In this document: positions 22,590 to 33,489 of the stretch, piece by piece
How positions within the stretch are numbered: position 1 is the stretch's first letter
Layout: each line of letters starts with the position of its first letter
DNA from: Fragilaria crotonensis
Taxonomy: Eukaryota > Bacillariophyta > Fragilariophyceae > Fragilariales > Fragilariaceae
Direction: 5' to 3'
Length of the DNA: 64,000 bases
Assembly (NCBI GenBank): GCA_022925895.1
Contig: JAKSYS010000253.1
Coordinates: 1 to 64,000, forward strand
Translations under genes and position numbers: made by a program
The notes under the pieces: generated by a model
Seen by the model: the letters and a program-made list of their open reading frames with translations, nothing else
What the model was told of the DNA's origin: nothing
The model's database searches: none

Positions 22590-23983
22590 ATGTCATCGGC
22601 TCCTTCTACTTCCTCTGCGATCGCTTCGTTACCGGCAGCCTCAACGGTTGAACGTCACAACCAAGGAAGTGCTAGTGGTAAAAAAAGATTGGAACATGCA
22701 CCACCGAATGAACCAATACCTTCAACCGGAATTCGAATGGCAGACTCTTCGGAAAGGCCTCCGGTTTCTAATGCAAGGAATCAAGACGGCACTGCCGGAG
22801 CACTTCCCTTGGCACCACCATCGCGCAATACTGCAACAAATGGAACATTCCTGTCTCCAATAAGTGCGTATGATCCCCCAGACAGCTAACGAATGAAGAC
22901 TCCGCAGGAGAATATACCAGTGGGCACAACAGCAATCGCATGGCTGCCGAAAGCGATGTAGACATTGTGGAAGCCTATCGAGTACCCACGCAATGGTATC
23001 GACGTCCCGTGTATCGATTGATTTTGGTGGGCAGTATCTTGCTTGTGTGCTGTCTTGTTGGCGCGGTGGTGGCACTGGTTATACTTGTCAATCGACCCCC
23101 ATCTGCAGCAAGCAGCTCTTCATTGACGTCCCCCACCCCTGTTATAACTACATCCCCAGAACGAATTACAGCGACCCCCATATCAGCGCCAATTTCTTCA
23201 CCAACTCCTGGGGAGCCCCCCACCGGGGCCCCAAGTACAGCAGCGCCCACCACACCCGATCCGACTGCGGCGCCCGCGACCCCGGAACCAATCACGGCGA
23301 CCCCCATATCAAGTTTTTCACCAATAACGGTAGTGCTCCCCACCAGCGCTCCAACGACAGCAGCGCCCACAACCGCCGAAGCAACTGCGGCATCTCCCAC
23401 GCCGGATCCAATCACGGCGCCGCCTTCGCGGGTACCAACCACAGCGCCTCCGACCTTGGAACCGACCGTCTTGACGCCGGAACTAATCGCCTGCAACTTT
23501 CTTTCCATGCGATACGTGAATGTGTGTCGATCGGCCTTGGGGTTTCAAGACACTACGAGGTTCCACAATTCCAAGTGAGATCGGACTCTTGACGCAGTTG
23601 AAGTATTTGAACGTCAACTTCAATTCGTTGACTTCCACAATTCCAAGTGAGATCGGTTTGTTGACACAGTTGACGGCATTGGATTTCGGCGTCAATTCGT
23701 TGACATCCTCAATTCCAACTGAGATCGGACTCTTGACACAGTTGACGGCATTAGGTTTCTCGTACAATTTGTTGACTTCCACAATTCCAAGTGAGATCAG
23801 TTCTTGACACAGTTGACGTGGTTGGATTTCTCCAATAATGCTTTGCAAGGGACAGTTCCGTCATCGCTCTGCCCAATCACTCCTAGCGACGGGTATAGCT
23901 TTATCATTGTTGACTGTTTTGAAGTTACATGTGTTTCAGGTTGCTGCTGGGATCGTTATGAGGATGGTTCTCTCTGTAGCTGA
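22590..23983 (+). CDS. LRR single-pass membrane protein, copy 1 (frame interrupted)
   Basis: The parts appear in order but in shifting frames. A Ser/Ala-rich cytosolic N-terminus (22590-22889, containing APPNEPIPSTGIRMADS) is followed by a membrane helix (LILVGSILLVCCLVGAVVAL) with a Thr/Pro/Ser stalk (22940-23500), then about five LRRs of the type TSTIPSEIGLLTQLT (23560-23850), and a Cys cap ending SGCCWDRYEDGSLCS. Frame changes near 22890, 23560 and 23805 look like single-base losses; at 23805 GAGATCAGTTC replaces the usual GAGATCGGACTC. The layout suggests a surface receptor or adhesion protein with an extracellular LRR domain. It shares its plan and its convergent RLP24 neighbour with the LRR genes at 29.8-33.2 kb. 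Confidence 0.75.
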
Positions 23984-24359
23984 GGGAATGAATGAACGAA
24001 TAAACGAATGAATGTGTGGATGAATAAAGGGAAGAATGGATGAAGGCACCAAGGCAAAGGCACACGAGGCTGTTCGTGTGTGAGCTTGAGATCGGATCGG
24101 AAATGTATGGTGCGTGATGGATAATGGGTACTACCAAGCAAACGTTGATTGGACAGCCAGGGTCGGATAACTTCCATGCTCGAATCGTCTCCAGTAATTA
24201 TATAAATGTTTACTCCAGTACACTACCATGTCTATAGTCGATCACTCTAGCTACCGTAGTAGAGGAGTACACCACAACGATGGAGCCATTACATACAAGT
24301 TTAATTTGTTGCTAGTTATTCCAATGTAAACAAGTCTTACTAACAGCAAGTTCCTACTC
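23984..24359. other. Spacer between convergent genes
   Basis: No gene seen. GAATGAATGAACG-type short repeats near 23985-24045. This is the 3' region of both the LRR gene and RLP24. Confidence 0.4.
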
Positions 24360-24908
24360 CTACTCCTCCATTTGATCCGCATCACCACTTCCAGCACCAG
24401 CAACGGTAAGTCTCTGAGCCGAACTCTTCTTTCGAGCAGCAATTCTGGCACGTGCCGAATCGACCACATTCCTCATAACTTCCTCTCTCTTTGCCACAGC
24501 TGGAGCCAACAATTCGATTGATTTCTCAATTTCAACTCTTGCTTGCTTTTTCTTTTCCGCCTTGGCATCAGTCATTCTGTTTTGAAAGAATCGTTGTTCA
24601 CGACTCTCCTTAATCTGTTGTACTTTCTGCATGGCCAATATGGTCTTGCTCATGAGATCACGACCATACTTGACTGGTCGATTTCGTCTCTTTTCAAATT
24701 CAAACGTGGAATCGACAGCCATTTCCTTCCCCCGGGTCTTGCGAAAGGCCTTGGTCCAGGCAACCTTTCGTGGATTGCGCTTCTTGTTGAAATTGCGATG
24801 ACATTTCGAACGACAGAAACGGAATTGTTTCGCATCGTTACGAACAAATGTCATTCCATGACCAGGATAACACGGTGATGAACAGAAGTAACACTTTTCA
24901 ATTCTCAT
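24360..24908 (-). CDS. RLP24: Ribosome biogenesis protein RLP24 (60S pre-ribosome, L24e-like)
   Basis: 182 residues, single exon. RLP24 (RSL24D1) sits in the nucleolar pre-60S particle at the site later taken by ribosomal protein eL24 and recruits the AAA-ATPase Drg1. The sequence opens [20 protein letters not shown] with the zinc pair Cys6/Cys9, then [20 protein letters not shown] with Cys32/Cys36, then [21 protein letters not shown] basic helical C-terminus ends in an acidic tail. Length and order agree with the family. It is convergent with the LRR gene, and a decayed copy lies at 33.5 kb in the same arrangement. Confidence 0.95.
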   Translation of the reverse strand: MRIEKCYFCSSPCYPGHGMTFVRNDAKQFRFCRSKCHRNFNKKRNPRKVAWTKAFRKTRGKEMAVDSTFEFEKRRNRPVKYGRDLMSKTILAMQKVQQIKESREQRFFQNRMTDAKAEKKKQARVEIEKSIELLAPAVAKREEVMRNVVDSARARIAARKKSSAQRLTVAGAGSGDADQMEE

Positions 24909-25952
24909 GATGCTGCTTTACAAAGAGATGTTGTTGTGGATGATTGCTGTTGTTGATGACACTGTTCTGCAAATGGAACGAGTGTATGGAAATTGGTCGT
25001 ACAATTGATACACTGGCAACGTCGCTGCCGAAGTTGGACGATAGTACTGTACGCCTTACCCGTATTTCACTTGAAAACGAGAAATCCATGGAGGCGAAAT
25101 CGGTGGTGGGGATTGTCTTCTCGAGTCGATTTAAGCACGAACGACGGACGGTGAGAATTCATCCTCGAAATCGGACAGATCGACACTGCAAAGTACGGAG
25201 TACGGTACAGTACTCCAGTACATTTGCGTCCTACAGTCTACAGTCCTTGTACCGTGTTGTTAAGTAATAATTGTGCAAGTACTGGAGTGCTAGTACCAGG
25301 CACATGGGGTACTGTAGTACTCCTGAGTGTACCGTAAATTGCTCCTCGGTTTTGAAGAGATTTTGACGGAATCTCATGTTCATCCTAAAAAGCAAAATAT
25401 AGTGGTTCTTAAGAGATGCTTATAGAATAACATTCTTGCATGGCACGCATTGATCATGAGCACCATTCATCACCCAACTGGCATCACCATGGAAATTGTT
25501 TTGATAGAAGCCAATAGCAATGGTTGATCATGTTATCAACATGATGTTTGTGGCACACTTATTGAGGAAGATGTTGATCTAAGGCTCCAGAGTGTACAAA
25601 TTCTCAACAGTCTTGGCAGAGAAGAGACTACAATTGCTGCATACCATGTATTGGATGGCATTGACTAGTGTCGAGTAGAATTTTCGCATTGTCAAGAAGT
25701 CGTAGTCCATGCCAAAACATTTGATGGCATTTTGGTACAAGTGATAGAGATCTTTTTGCCGGTTGGGAGCGACAGGCCAATCAAGCAAAAAAGTGGTGAC
25801 AACAACACGGTTATCAACATCATTCCGATGCTGAAACTCCTCTTTTCACCATCCTTGATCCTCAAATTGCCTCCATTTTAGGTGTAACAGTCCTTAAAGG
25901 CAGAGGAGTATGGTTTTCAGTACATTGGTACAGTAGTATTGTAGCAGAAGAG
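24909..25952. other. Promoter region and AT-richer stretch without a recognised gene
   Basis: A 107-codon plus-strand frame at 24944-25267 overlaps the presumed RLP24 promoter and shows no domain. 25360-25870 is richer in A/T than its surroundings and has a 69-codon minus-strand frame (25579-25788) that I cannot name; its style resembles the 27.5 kb and 56 kb stretches and may be decayed mobile DNA. The final eight bases (25945-25952) are the left target-site duplication of the next element. Confidence 0.4.
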
Positions 25953-26404
25953 CAGAGTCCTGCACCGGGTATGACGCCTGTGCCCATGGGTACCCAAGGC
26001 TACCGGTAGGCAGGCTTGGACCACCCATGACCCACCCACGCTTCGCGCGGTCACGCTTGGACCACCCGTACCCACCCACGCCCGCTAGGCCGTACCCATA
26101 CCCACCCAGTACCCATTTTCCCTGCAAAAATTTAGCCCGCCGCAGGCTTTTTTTCTAAAAGTTGCTCTCACCGTGTACTATACTCTACTACTCCTTACTA
26201 GCTACTGTATACTCAGAGTACACACTGGTCGATTCGTGTGGGCAGGTTAGACCACCCATTACCCACCCACGGTTTGCTCAGTGGAGTTTGGACCACCCAT
26301 ACCCACCCACCCACTGGTTGGGCATGCCCATACCCAACCATTAACCATGGGTATGGGTGGGTAGTGGGTGGGTACTGGGTATGGGTACCCAGTGCAGGAC
26401 TCTG
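25953..26404. mobile_element. hAT-like non-autonomous element with 8-bp target-site duplication
   Basis: Ends CAGAGTCCTGCAC and its complement, flanked by identical CAGAAGAG at 25945-25952 and 26405-26412. An 8-base duplication and a CAGNG-type terminus are hAT hallmarks. The interior is made of iterated GGGTGGGTATGGGT-type words in both orientations rather than coding sequence. The intact duplication suggests recent insertion. Confidence 0.88.
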
Positions 26405-26635
26405 CAGAAGAGAGTGTCCTAGCAGTACCATTACCTGAAGTACTATGCACTGTGCACGGACCACGATGCTGTGCGCGCAACGACATGCTTTTGCTTCAAA
26501 CTCTTCAAACGCCTTGGGAGTTGGGAGTCTGTCGTATGTATGCATGTGTATGTAGATCTTGGTTTTTCGTCATGCGATCACTCCAGTCCCGGATATGGAA
26601 GTGTATAACAGGATTTTTTCATTCAAGTTGTATTA

Positions 26636-27226
26636 GGCTCAATCTTAGCGAGGACACAGTGTGTTGAAAGAGAACACAAACTAAAAAAATATTTGTTGAT
26701 GTCAGAACACGGTTCGATGGTCGTGTCGCTTGCCTTCGGACCAAAGATTTGAAAGTGTGTTGTCATCGACACAGCGGAATCTGTATCGTCTACCCAAGTA
26801 CTGGAGTACATAAGTACTGTAGGATGAAAATAATTCAAATCTGAAAATCTCTGACTAGAACGACTTCATGCTATTGGTTAAGAAAATCATTTTGTGTCGT
26901 ATACTCTGAAGTACTCGAATACCGTAGGAAAATATTATGCGAATTTAAATTCTCTGACTAGAACGACTTAATGCTATTGGTTAAAATTCAGTTTGTGTCG
27001 ATGCTCGACACACGAGATTTGAGTTTGTGTCCGCGAAAACAGGGACACAATTGTATTTTCATCAAATCTCGTGTGTCGAACGCCGACACAAACTCCAATT
27101 TACTGTGTTTGTGTCCTGGTTGTGTCCACGCTAAGGCAAAAAACACAGACACAAATCATTTTTTTCGGAGAAACTATTTCGTTTGTGTCGAAAAAAAACA
27201 CACTGTGTCCACGCTAAGATTGAGCC
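26636..27226. mobile_element. PIF/Harbinger-like MITE with TTA target
   Basis: Terminal inverted repeats of 30 bases with one mismatch (GGCTCAATCTTAGCG start), flanked by TTA on both sides, the target typical of PIF/Harbinger. Inside are a direct repeat around CTCTGACTAGAACGACTT (about 26852 and 26952) and a hairpin formed by CGAGATTTGA and TCAAATCTCG (27007-27080) with many GTTTGTGTC words. No transposase. Confidence 0.8.
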
Positions 27227-28101
27227 TTATACTGTATTATACCATACCACGTGGTATAATACAGCTGTTCTGACAGTAGCCAGTAGTCTAGTACTAGAGT
27301 ACCCCAGTACGACTGCCAACACGGAATCGAGCCAGGTGGTGGGCCCGCCGCAGTTGGAAAATTTTGTTGAGTTTGGTGTAGGCACTTCATGCAAAATATC
27401 ATGTCAGAATTATTGTTTGGGTGAGGTTTGCTATGATACTTTCACTCATTTTCCACGGCTGGCACTGAGTTGTACGAATTGTGAGGGCAAAACATAGTTT
27501 TAGTCATATCAAAGTCTCCTTCCATTTCTGTTGGCAGCTTGAAAACACTCATACATATTCACATCAAACTCATTCATTTGAGAGCCTTTGGCATTATGTT
27601 TTACTCATATGTCCGATGGAAGTTCACAGTATTGTTCCGAAAGAATCCCTGTTTATTGAGATACTTGAGTTTGGCTCTGTATTGATATGCATTGACCCTC
27701 CATAAAAGCATCAAGCTATCCAAAAGCTCTACTGTGCTTCTTGCTTCTTGCACTTCAGTCAATTATCTTGAAGTCTGCCTGAGCATTATTGCAATCTTGG
27801 GCGTGTCTGTCTCTGACTCATCTCCTCTGAGCCTGTAGAATTCAACAAAATGTTCACAAATTTTATCCCATTCCTCATATTTAGATTCACCTCTGATATT
27901 TGTGTGCTTTTGTGCTGGTTGCAGATCTGGAGGATGTCAATACTATCAGAATTGTGTATGTATGATGATACTCGTCGCTCGAAACACCCGCATGACCATG
28001 AAACCCTAACTCTAAACATGATTCCAATAATACAATTATACCTAACACCCTCAAAAATGGAGTGGTATAATACCACGGTATGATAAAATTTGAATTATAC
28101 C
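27227..28101. other. AT-richer region without a recognised gene
   Basis: Short frames on both strands (up to 104 codons) without recognisable domains. 27480-27860 resembles 25360-25870 in composition. A palindrome built on ATACCACGTGGTAT lies at about 27240-27260. Confidence 0.35.
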
Positions 28102-28318
28102 GGGAGCCCGTCTATGTCCCCTTTTCGAGCCGGTCAAACGTTCTATATAAATCTACTTCGTGAAATTAACTGCGTCGTCAGCCAACCATGTACTTTTTAT
28201 GGGATAAAAAAAAAACCTCCAGAATCTCATCTCCGGATGGTATTCGTATAGACAGTGATGTAGAAGCTACGCAAGTAAAAGATTGACCGGCTCGAAAAGG
28301 GGACACAGACGGGCTCCC
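28102..28318. mobile_element. 217-bp MITE with 36-bp inverted repeats
   Basis: Both ends read GGGAGCCCGTCTRTGTCCCC and continue to pair through TTTTCGAGCCGGTCAA, with one mismatch in 36. A further partial end (CATAGACGGGCTCCCC) follows at about 28326-28341, so a nested or truncated second copy may be present. No target-site duplication is seen. Confidence 0.78.
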
Positions 28319-28515
28319 AAACATACATAGACGGGCTCCCCATCCATAATCCCGGAGCACATATTGTGGCCTAATCGATGAGTACCAGTAATACGTGGTA
28401 CTAGTACCTAGTACCCCAGTCCACCATGCTGAAACTGTGCGCGTCCGAAGGTTTTCGGAAGTTGCTTGCATATATGAATCCGAGTAATGGGCGCAATGTT
28501 CGGTATGTTCCAGAT

Positions 28516-29415
28516 GAATATGCCTAATGCGCTTAGAATTGATGCGCTTATAAAGCACTTGCACCAATCAAAATCGTCCGAATTTCGGTTGGGGTTGCCC
28601 CTTCCCGAAAGAGTCATCTACCTGTTCTGAAAATATCAATAACGGTTCAAGGCAGGTTGCAAGCAACACCTGTCGAGAGTTTATATATCTTAATTTCGCC
28701 TTCATTGTAAACATTTACGACGGTGTTGGTGCTGGGAAGAGCGAGACTTGAAGGTTCAACGAACTTGACGGTTACTGAACGCACGCTCGTAGAGCGTGTG
28801 CGTGATGGTGTTCTTTTGGTTTTTTTACGATCTCTTGGTAAAACACAAGTTACTCGAGTGTTGCGAAGTGCGGCGAAGACTGCTAATTTGGTTGATCTAT
28901 TTAAAAGTACTGAGTACACGGGTGATATTCATACAAGGTAGTTCAGCTACGGCACACGTACAGACTTCGTGTTACATGTTACATGTTTGATCTTGTGGTC
29001 ATGAGCGTTAAAGTGACCTTCATACTTAGGCAGGGGTGTAACAGAATTATTGACTTCGAAATTGCAACGGTGATGGTGTTCTTTTGGTTTTACGATCTCT
29101 TGGTAAAAACACAAGTACTCCGAGTGTTGCGAAGTGCGGCGAAGACTGCTAATTTGGTTGATCTATTTAAAAAGTACTGAGTACACGGAGTGATATTCAT
29201 ACAAGGTAGTTCAGCTACGGCACACGTACACAGACTTCGTGTTACATGTTACATGTTTGATCTTGTGGTCATGAGCGTTAAAAGTGACCTTCATACTTAG
29301 GCAGGGGGTGTAACAGAATTATTGACTTCGAAATTGCAACGATGACGTTTTGGACGATTTTGATTGGTGCAAGTGCTTTATATGCGCATTAATTCTAAGC
29401 GCATTAGGCACTCTC
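28516..29415. mobile_element. Mutator-like (MULE) non-autonomous element with 9-bp target duplication
   Basis: Inverted repeats of about 59 bases (from TGCCTAATGCGCTTAGAATT at 28521 to 28579, and 29352-29410) differ at only a few positions. Identical GTTCCAGAT flanks lie at 28507-28515 and 29416-29424. Long inverted repeats plus a 9-base duplication are typical of Mutator. The interior holds a direct tandem duplication of about 268 bases and short open frames that I cannot assign (28723-28941 plus, 28647-28919 minus). Confidence 0.82.
28802..29343. repeat. Tandem duplication inside the MULE
   Basis: Unit 1 (28802-29069) and unit 2 (29070-29343) are nearly identical. Nearly all the differences I see are one- or two-base length changes, mostly in short homopolymers (for example GGTTTTTTACG versus GGTTTTACG, TTAAAGTG versus TTAAAAGTG). 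Confidence 0.9.
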
Positions 29416-29424
29416 GTTCCAGAT

Positions 29425-29779
29425 CCCAGTTTCGTTCGATCTTCTTGCTATTCTCCTTCGTCGAGGGCTCTCAGCTCATGAAGCTGGTACTCAGGTACCT
29501 GGTACTCTACTAGTAGTAACATTGCTCTACTAGCAACAAGGTATTGAGAAATACGAGTTGTGATTGTACTCCAGCACCCTTCTGACCTCAGAGTACTTGT
29601 ACTGAAAGAGTCCCTAATCCGAGTATCATACTCGAAGGTGATCTGATTCGATCAACTCACGTGCACATTTTCTACTCCAGTACTCCAATATAGATATACA
29701 AGTAGAAATCTTGTTTTCTGATGGAAAATCGAGGCAGTGCCGACGACATTGACAACGTTGTTGTCGAGGCATTCTATGG
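29425..29779. other. Spacer upstream of the LRR gene pair
   Basis: No gene seen. GTAC words at 29490-29620. Confidence 0.4.
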
Positions 29780-31730
29780 GTGACGGCATCGAGGAGGAGG
29801 ACGACGACGTTTTCCGAAGAAAGTTCGTCGGATGAATTTCCAGGGATGGCCACGGAGTCTTCGGCTGCTTCTGGTTCCTCACTTCCGTCCGCTTTGGTAT
29901 CACCATCATTGGCACTGGTGAATAATGCCGATGAGGATAATGGTGGTCGTCGCGACCTTGTTCATGATGTTGTTGAAACAAAGAAATTGGAACTTGCACC
30001 ACCGAGTGAACCAATGCCTTCACCTGGGTTGCGGATGGTAGACTCCATGGCAAGAAGGCCACCGGCAGGTGTTGCAAGCAATCGCGACGTTGGTCCCGGC
30101 GCATTTCGAGCGAAGGATCCGATCGCATCACAGCGGCACGTTGGACATTCAGGCCACCAATTCGTTCGTATGATCCGACCATCAGCCAGTTAACAACAAG
30201 TGAAGAATTCAAGCAGGAAGAGTGCCAAACTCCGCAGGGGCATATACTGGTGCGCACGACAACAGCAGTCTAATTGCAACTGGAAGTGGTTTGTACGCTG
30301 TGGACGCACAACAGGTACCGGATGGAAACGAGGAGGAACGGTGGTAGTTGCCGAGGCCCAGTACGTTAGAATGAAGCGGTACCAATCTCGATGCACTTCT
30401 TTGGGTCTTGTCTTATTTGTGAGCTGTCTTGTTGGCGCGATGGTTGCAGTTGTTTTCTTGTCGTTCGATCAACAGCTGCAGGTAGCAGTTCTTCGTCGAT
30501 GTCCTCTCCACCACCATTCCAACCCCGACACTGGCACCAACTAAAAGCCCATCTGCGGCGACCACTTCACCAGCCGCTTCACCAACCACTGACTCCACTC
30601 GAGCACCAACTGTAAGTGTATCCGTCATCCCGACGACGACCTCCACGACGCAGGTGGTAATTGCTTGTAACTTTCTTTCCATTGCAAATGTGACGAGGTG
30701 TCGATCGACATTCACGTTTGGCAACGCAACGACTGGTTCAGCAATCCCAAGTGAGATCGGGTGTTGACACAGTTGACGTACTTGAATTTGGACAACAGTG
30801 CGTTGACTTCCACAATCCCAACTGAGATCGGACTCTTGACACAGTTGACGTACTTGAGTTTCTACAACAATGCGTTGACTTCAGAGTCCCAAGTGAGATC
30901 GGACTCTTGACACAGTTGATACAGTTGGATCTCGCCGTCAATGCCTTCATCCGCGATTCCAAGTGAGATCGGACTTCTGACAACTTTGACGACATTGGAT
31001 TTTTCCGGCAATCTTTTACTTCCACAATCCCAAGTGAGATCGGACGCTTGACAGAGTTGACGTTGCTGGATTTCTATGGCAATTCGTTGACATCCGGAAT
31101 TTCAAGTGAGATCGGACTCTTGACAAAGTTGACGGCGTTAGATCTCTCCAACAATCAGTTGACTTCCACAGTCCCAAGTGAGCTTGGACGCTTGACGCAG
31201 TTGACACAGTTGAATCTCGCCAACAATGAGATGACTTTCACAATTCCTAGTGAGATCGGGCTCTTGACACAGTTGACAACCTTGTATTTCAACAACAATT
31301 TTTTTTCTTCCACCATTCCAAGTGAGATCGGACGCTTGACGCAGTTGACGTGGTTGGATTTCTCATTGAATTCATTGACGTCCACAATTCCAAGCGAGAT
31401 CGGACTCTTGACACAGTTAACTGATTTGGGTTTCTCCAACAATCAGTTGACTTCCACAATCCCAAGTGAGATCGGACGCTTGACACATTTGACGGCATTG
31501 AATTTTTACGACAATTCGTTGACATCCGCAATTCCAAGTGAGATCGGACTCTTGCAAGAATTGGCGGCATTGGATTTTAACAGCAATCAGTTGACTTCCA
31601 CCATTCCGAGTGAGATGAGACTCCTGACACAGTTGACCACGTTGGGTTTCTTCAACAATACGTTGAAGGGGACAATTCCGTCATCCCTCTGCTCAATCCC
31701 TTCTCTTTTTGATATCTTAATCGACTGTGA
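29780..31730 (+). CDS. LRR single-pass membrane protein, copy 2 (frame interrupted)
   Basis: Same plan as the gene at 22.6 kb. A cytosolic N-terminus (29780-30193, LELAPPSEPMPSPGLRMVDS) is followed by a membrane segment and Ser/Thr/Pro stalk (30316-30660), CNFLSIANVT, and more than a dozen LRRs of TSTIPSEIGLLTQLT type (30730-31690; continuous from 31048), ending in SLCSIPSLFDILIDCD. There the gene runs straight into the second copy of its own membrane segment at 31731, losing the normal Cys cap. The 5' half has several frame changes relative to the next copy, all short indels. The start codon is uncertain; MATESSAASGSS inside the first frame is an alternative. Confidence 0.72.
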
Positions 31731-33110
31731 TACCGGATGGAAACGAGGAGGGAACGGTGGTAGTTGCCGAGGCCCAGTACGTTAGAATGAAGCGGTACCA
31801 ATCTCGATGCACTTCTTTGGGTCTTGTCTTATTTGTGAGCTGTCTTGTTGGCGCGATGGTTGCAGTTGTTTTTCTTGTCGTTCGATCAACAGCTGCAGGT
31901 AGCAGTTCTTCGTCGATGTCCTCTCCCACCACCATTCCAACCCCGACACTGGCACCAACTAAAAGCCCATCTGCGGCGACCACTTCACCAGCCGCTTCAC
32001 CAACCACTGACTCCACTCGAGCACCAACTGTAAGTGTATCCGTCATCCCGACGACGACCTCCACGACGCAGGTGGTAATTGCTTGTAACTTTCTTTCCAT
32101 TGCAAATGTGACGAGGTGTCGATCGACATTCACGTTTGGCAACGCAACGACTGGTTCGGCAATCCCAAGTGAGATCGGAGTGTTGACACAGTTGACGTAC
32201 TTGAATTTGGACAACAGTGCGTTGACTTCCACAATCCCAACTGAGATCGGACTCTTGACACAGTTGACGTACTTGAGTTTCTACAACAATGCGTTGACTT
32301 CCAGAGTCCCAAGTGAGATCGGACTCTTGACACAGTTGATACAGTTGGATCTCGCCGTCAATGCCTTCACATCCGCGATTCCAAGTGAGATCGGACTTCT
32401 GACAACTTTGACGACATTGGATTTTTCCGGCAATCTTTTTACTTCCACAATCCCAAGTGAGATCGGACGCTTGACAGAGTTGACGTTGCTGGATTTCTAT
32501 GGCAATTCGTTGACATCCGGAATTTCAAGTGAGATCGGACTCTTGACAAAGTTGACGGCGTTAGATCTCTCCAACAATCAGTTGACTTCCACAGTCCCAA
32601 GTGAGCTTGGACGCTTGACGCAGTTGACACAGTTGAATCTCGCCAACAATGAGATGACTTTCACAATTCCTAGTGAGATCGGGCTCTTGACACAGTTGAC
32701 AACCTTGTATTTCAACAACAATTTTTTTTCTTCCACCATTCCAAGTGAGGTCGGACGCTTGACACAGTTGACGTTGCTGGATTTCTACGAGAATTCGTTG
32801 ACATCCGCCATTCCAAGGAGATCGGACTCTTGACAAAGTTGACTGAATTGGACTTCGGACTCTTGACACAGTTGACGTCATTGGATTTCAACAGCAATTC
32901 CTTGACATCCGCGATTCCTAGTGAGATCGGACTCTTGACAAAGTTGACGGCATTGGGTTTTAACGACAATCAGTTGACTTCCACAATTCCGACTGAGATG
33001 GGACGCTTGACACAGTTGACCACGTTGGCTTTCTTCAACAACACGTTGACGGGGACAATTGCGTCATCCCTCTGCTCAATCCCTTCTCTTTTTGATATCT
33101 TAATCGACTG
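30316..33110 (+). repeat. 1.4-kb tandem duplication in the LRR genes
   Basis: Unit 1 begins at TACCGGATGGAAACGAGG (30316) and unit 2 at the same words (31731). The first 1.0 kb (30316-31327 versus 31731-32750) is nearly identical: by eye I count seven indels totalling eight missing bases in unit 1, and one substitution. After that point the LRRs of the two units diverge clearly up to the SLCSIPSLFDILIDC end. Confidence 0.9.
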
Positions 33111-33156
33111 TGAAATTGCATGTCCTTCAGGTTGCTGCGGAACCTGTGATCCATGA
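31731..33156 (+). CDS. LRR single-pass membrane protein, copy 3 (lacks its own N-terminus)
   Basis: Continuous frame through the membrane helix (SLGLVLFVSCLVGAMVAVVF), Thr/Pro/Ser stalk, CNFLSIANVTRCRSTFTFGN and about ten LRRs (to 32833), then a second frame with the last LRRs and the Cys cap ACPSGCCGTCDP. The frame changes where PSEIGLL should be but RRSDS is read. The cytosolic N-terminus found in copies 1 and 2 is missing because the duplication breakpoint lies just before the membrane helix; the frame opens at a GTG, so a genuine start is not evident. Likely the 3' half of one duplicated gene together with copy 2. Confidence 0.68.
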
Positions 33157-33489
33157 ACGCATGAATGAATTAAGGGACGAATGGAGGAAGGCCGCAAGGC
33201 AATGCTTGGGAGACGGGCACGTTTGAGTTTGAGGTCGGATCGGAAATGAAGGACGATGGTGTTATGATGCCTGAAGGATATTTGGCGTTGAATTGTAATC
33301 GTGTTTGATAGGATCGGATGGGTGGGTAGTCTGGAGTCTGGGTAACAAAGATTAAAAGGTGATTTGTTTTCCAAGGTCAGGTAACTTCCAAGTCTTGTGC
33401 TCAATGGTTTCCAGTAGCTCGATATTGTAACATTGCATCCAAGTCAAGTCCTATAATCCATTGTAACCAAGTTAAGTCAAGGCATGCAA
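33157..33489. other. Spacer between convergent LRR gene and RLP24 pseudogene
   Basis: No gene seen. Partly similar in words to 23984-24200, the equivalent spacer of the first LRR-RLP24 pair (for example GAGATCGGATCGGAAATG against GAGGTCGGATCGGAAATG). Confidence 0.5.

Noticed and set aside
22993-23592. 199-codon frame overlapping the LRR gene stalk
   Set aside because: Shadow of the Thr/Pro-rich stalk in another frame.
25579-25788. 69-codon minus-strand frame
   Set aside because: Looks protein-like but I cannot assign it; too short to call a gene.
23560-33110. Regularly repeated GAGATCGGACTCTTGACAC words resembling a CRISPR array
   Set aside because: They are the coding repeats of LRR proteins (PSEIGLLTQ) in a eukaryotic setting.
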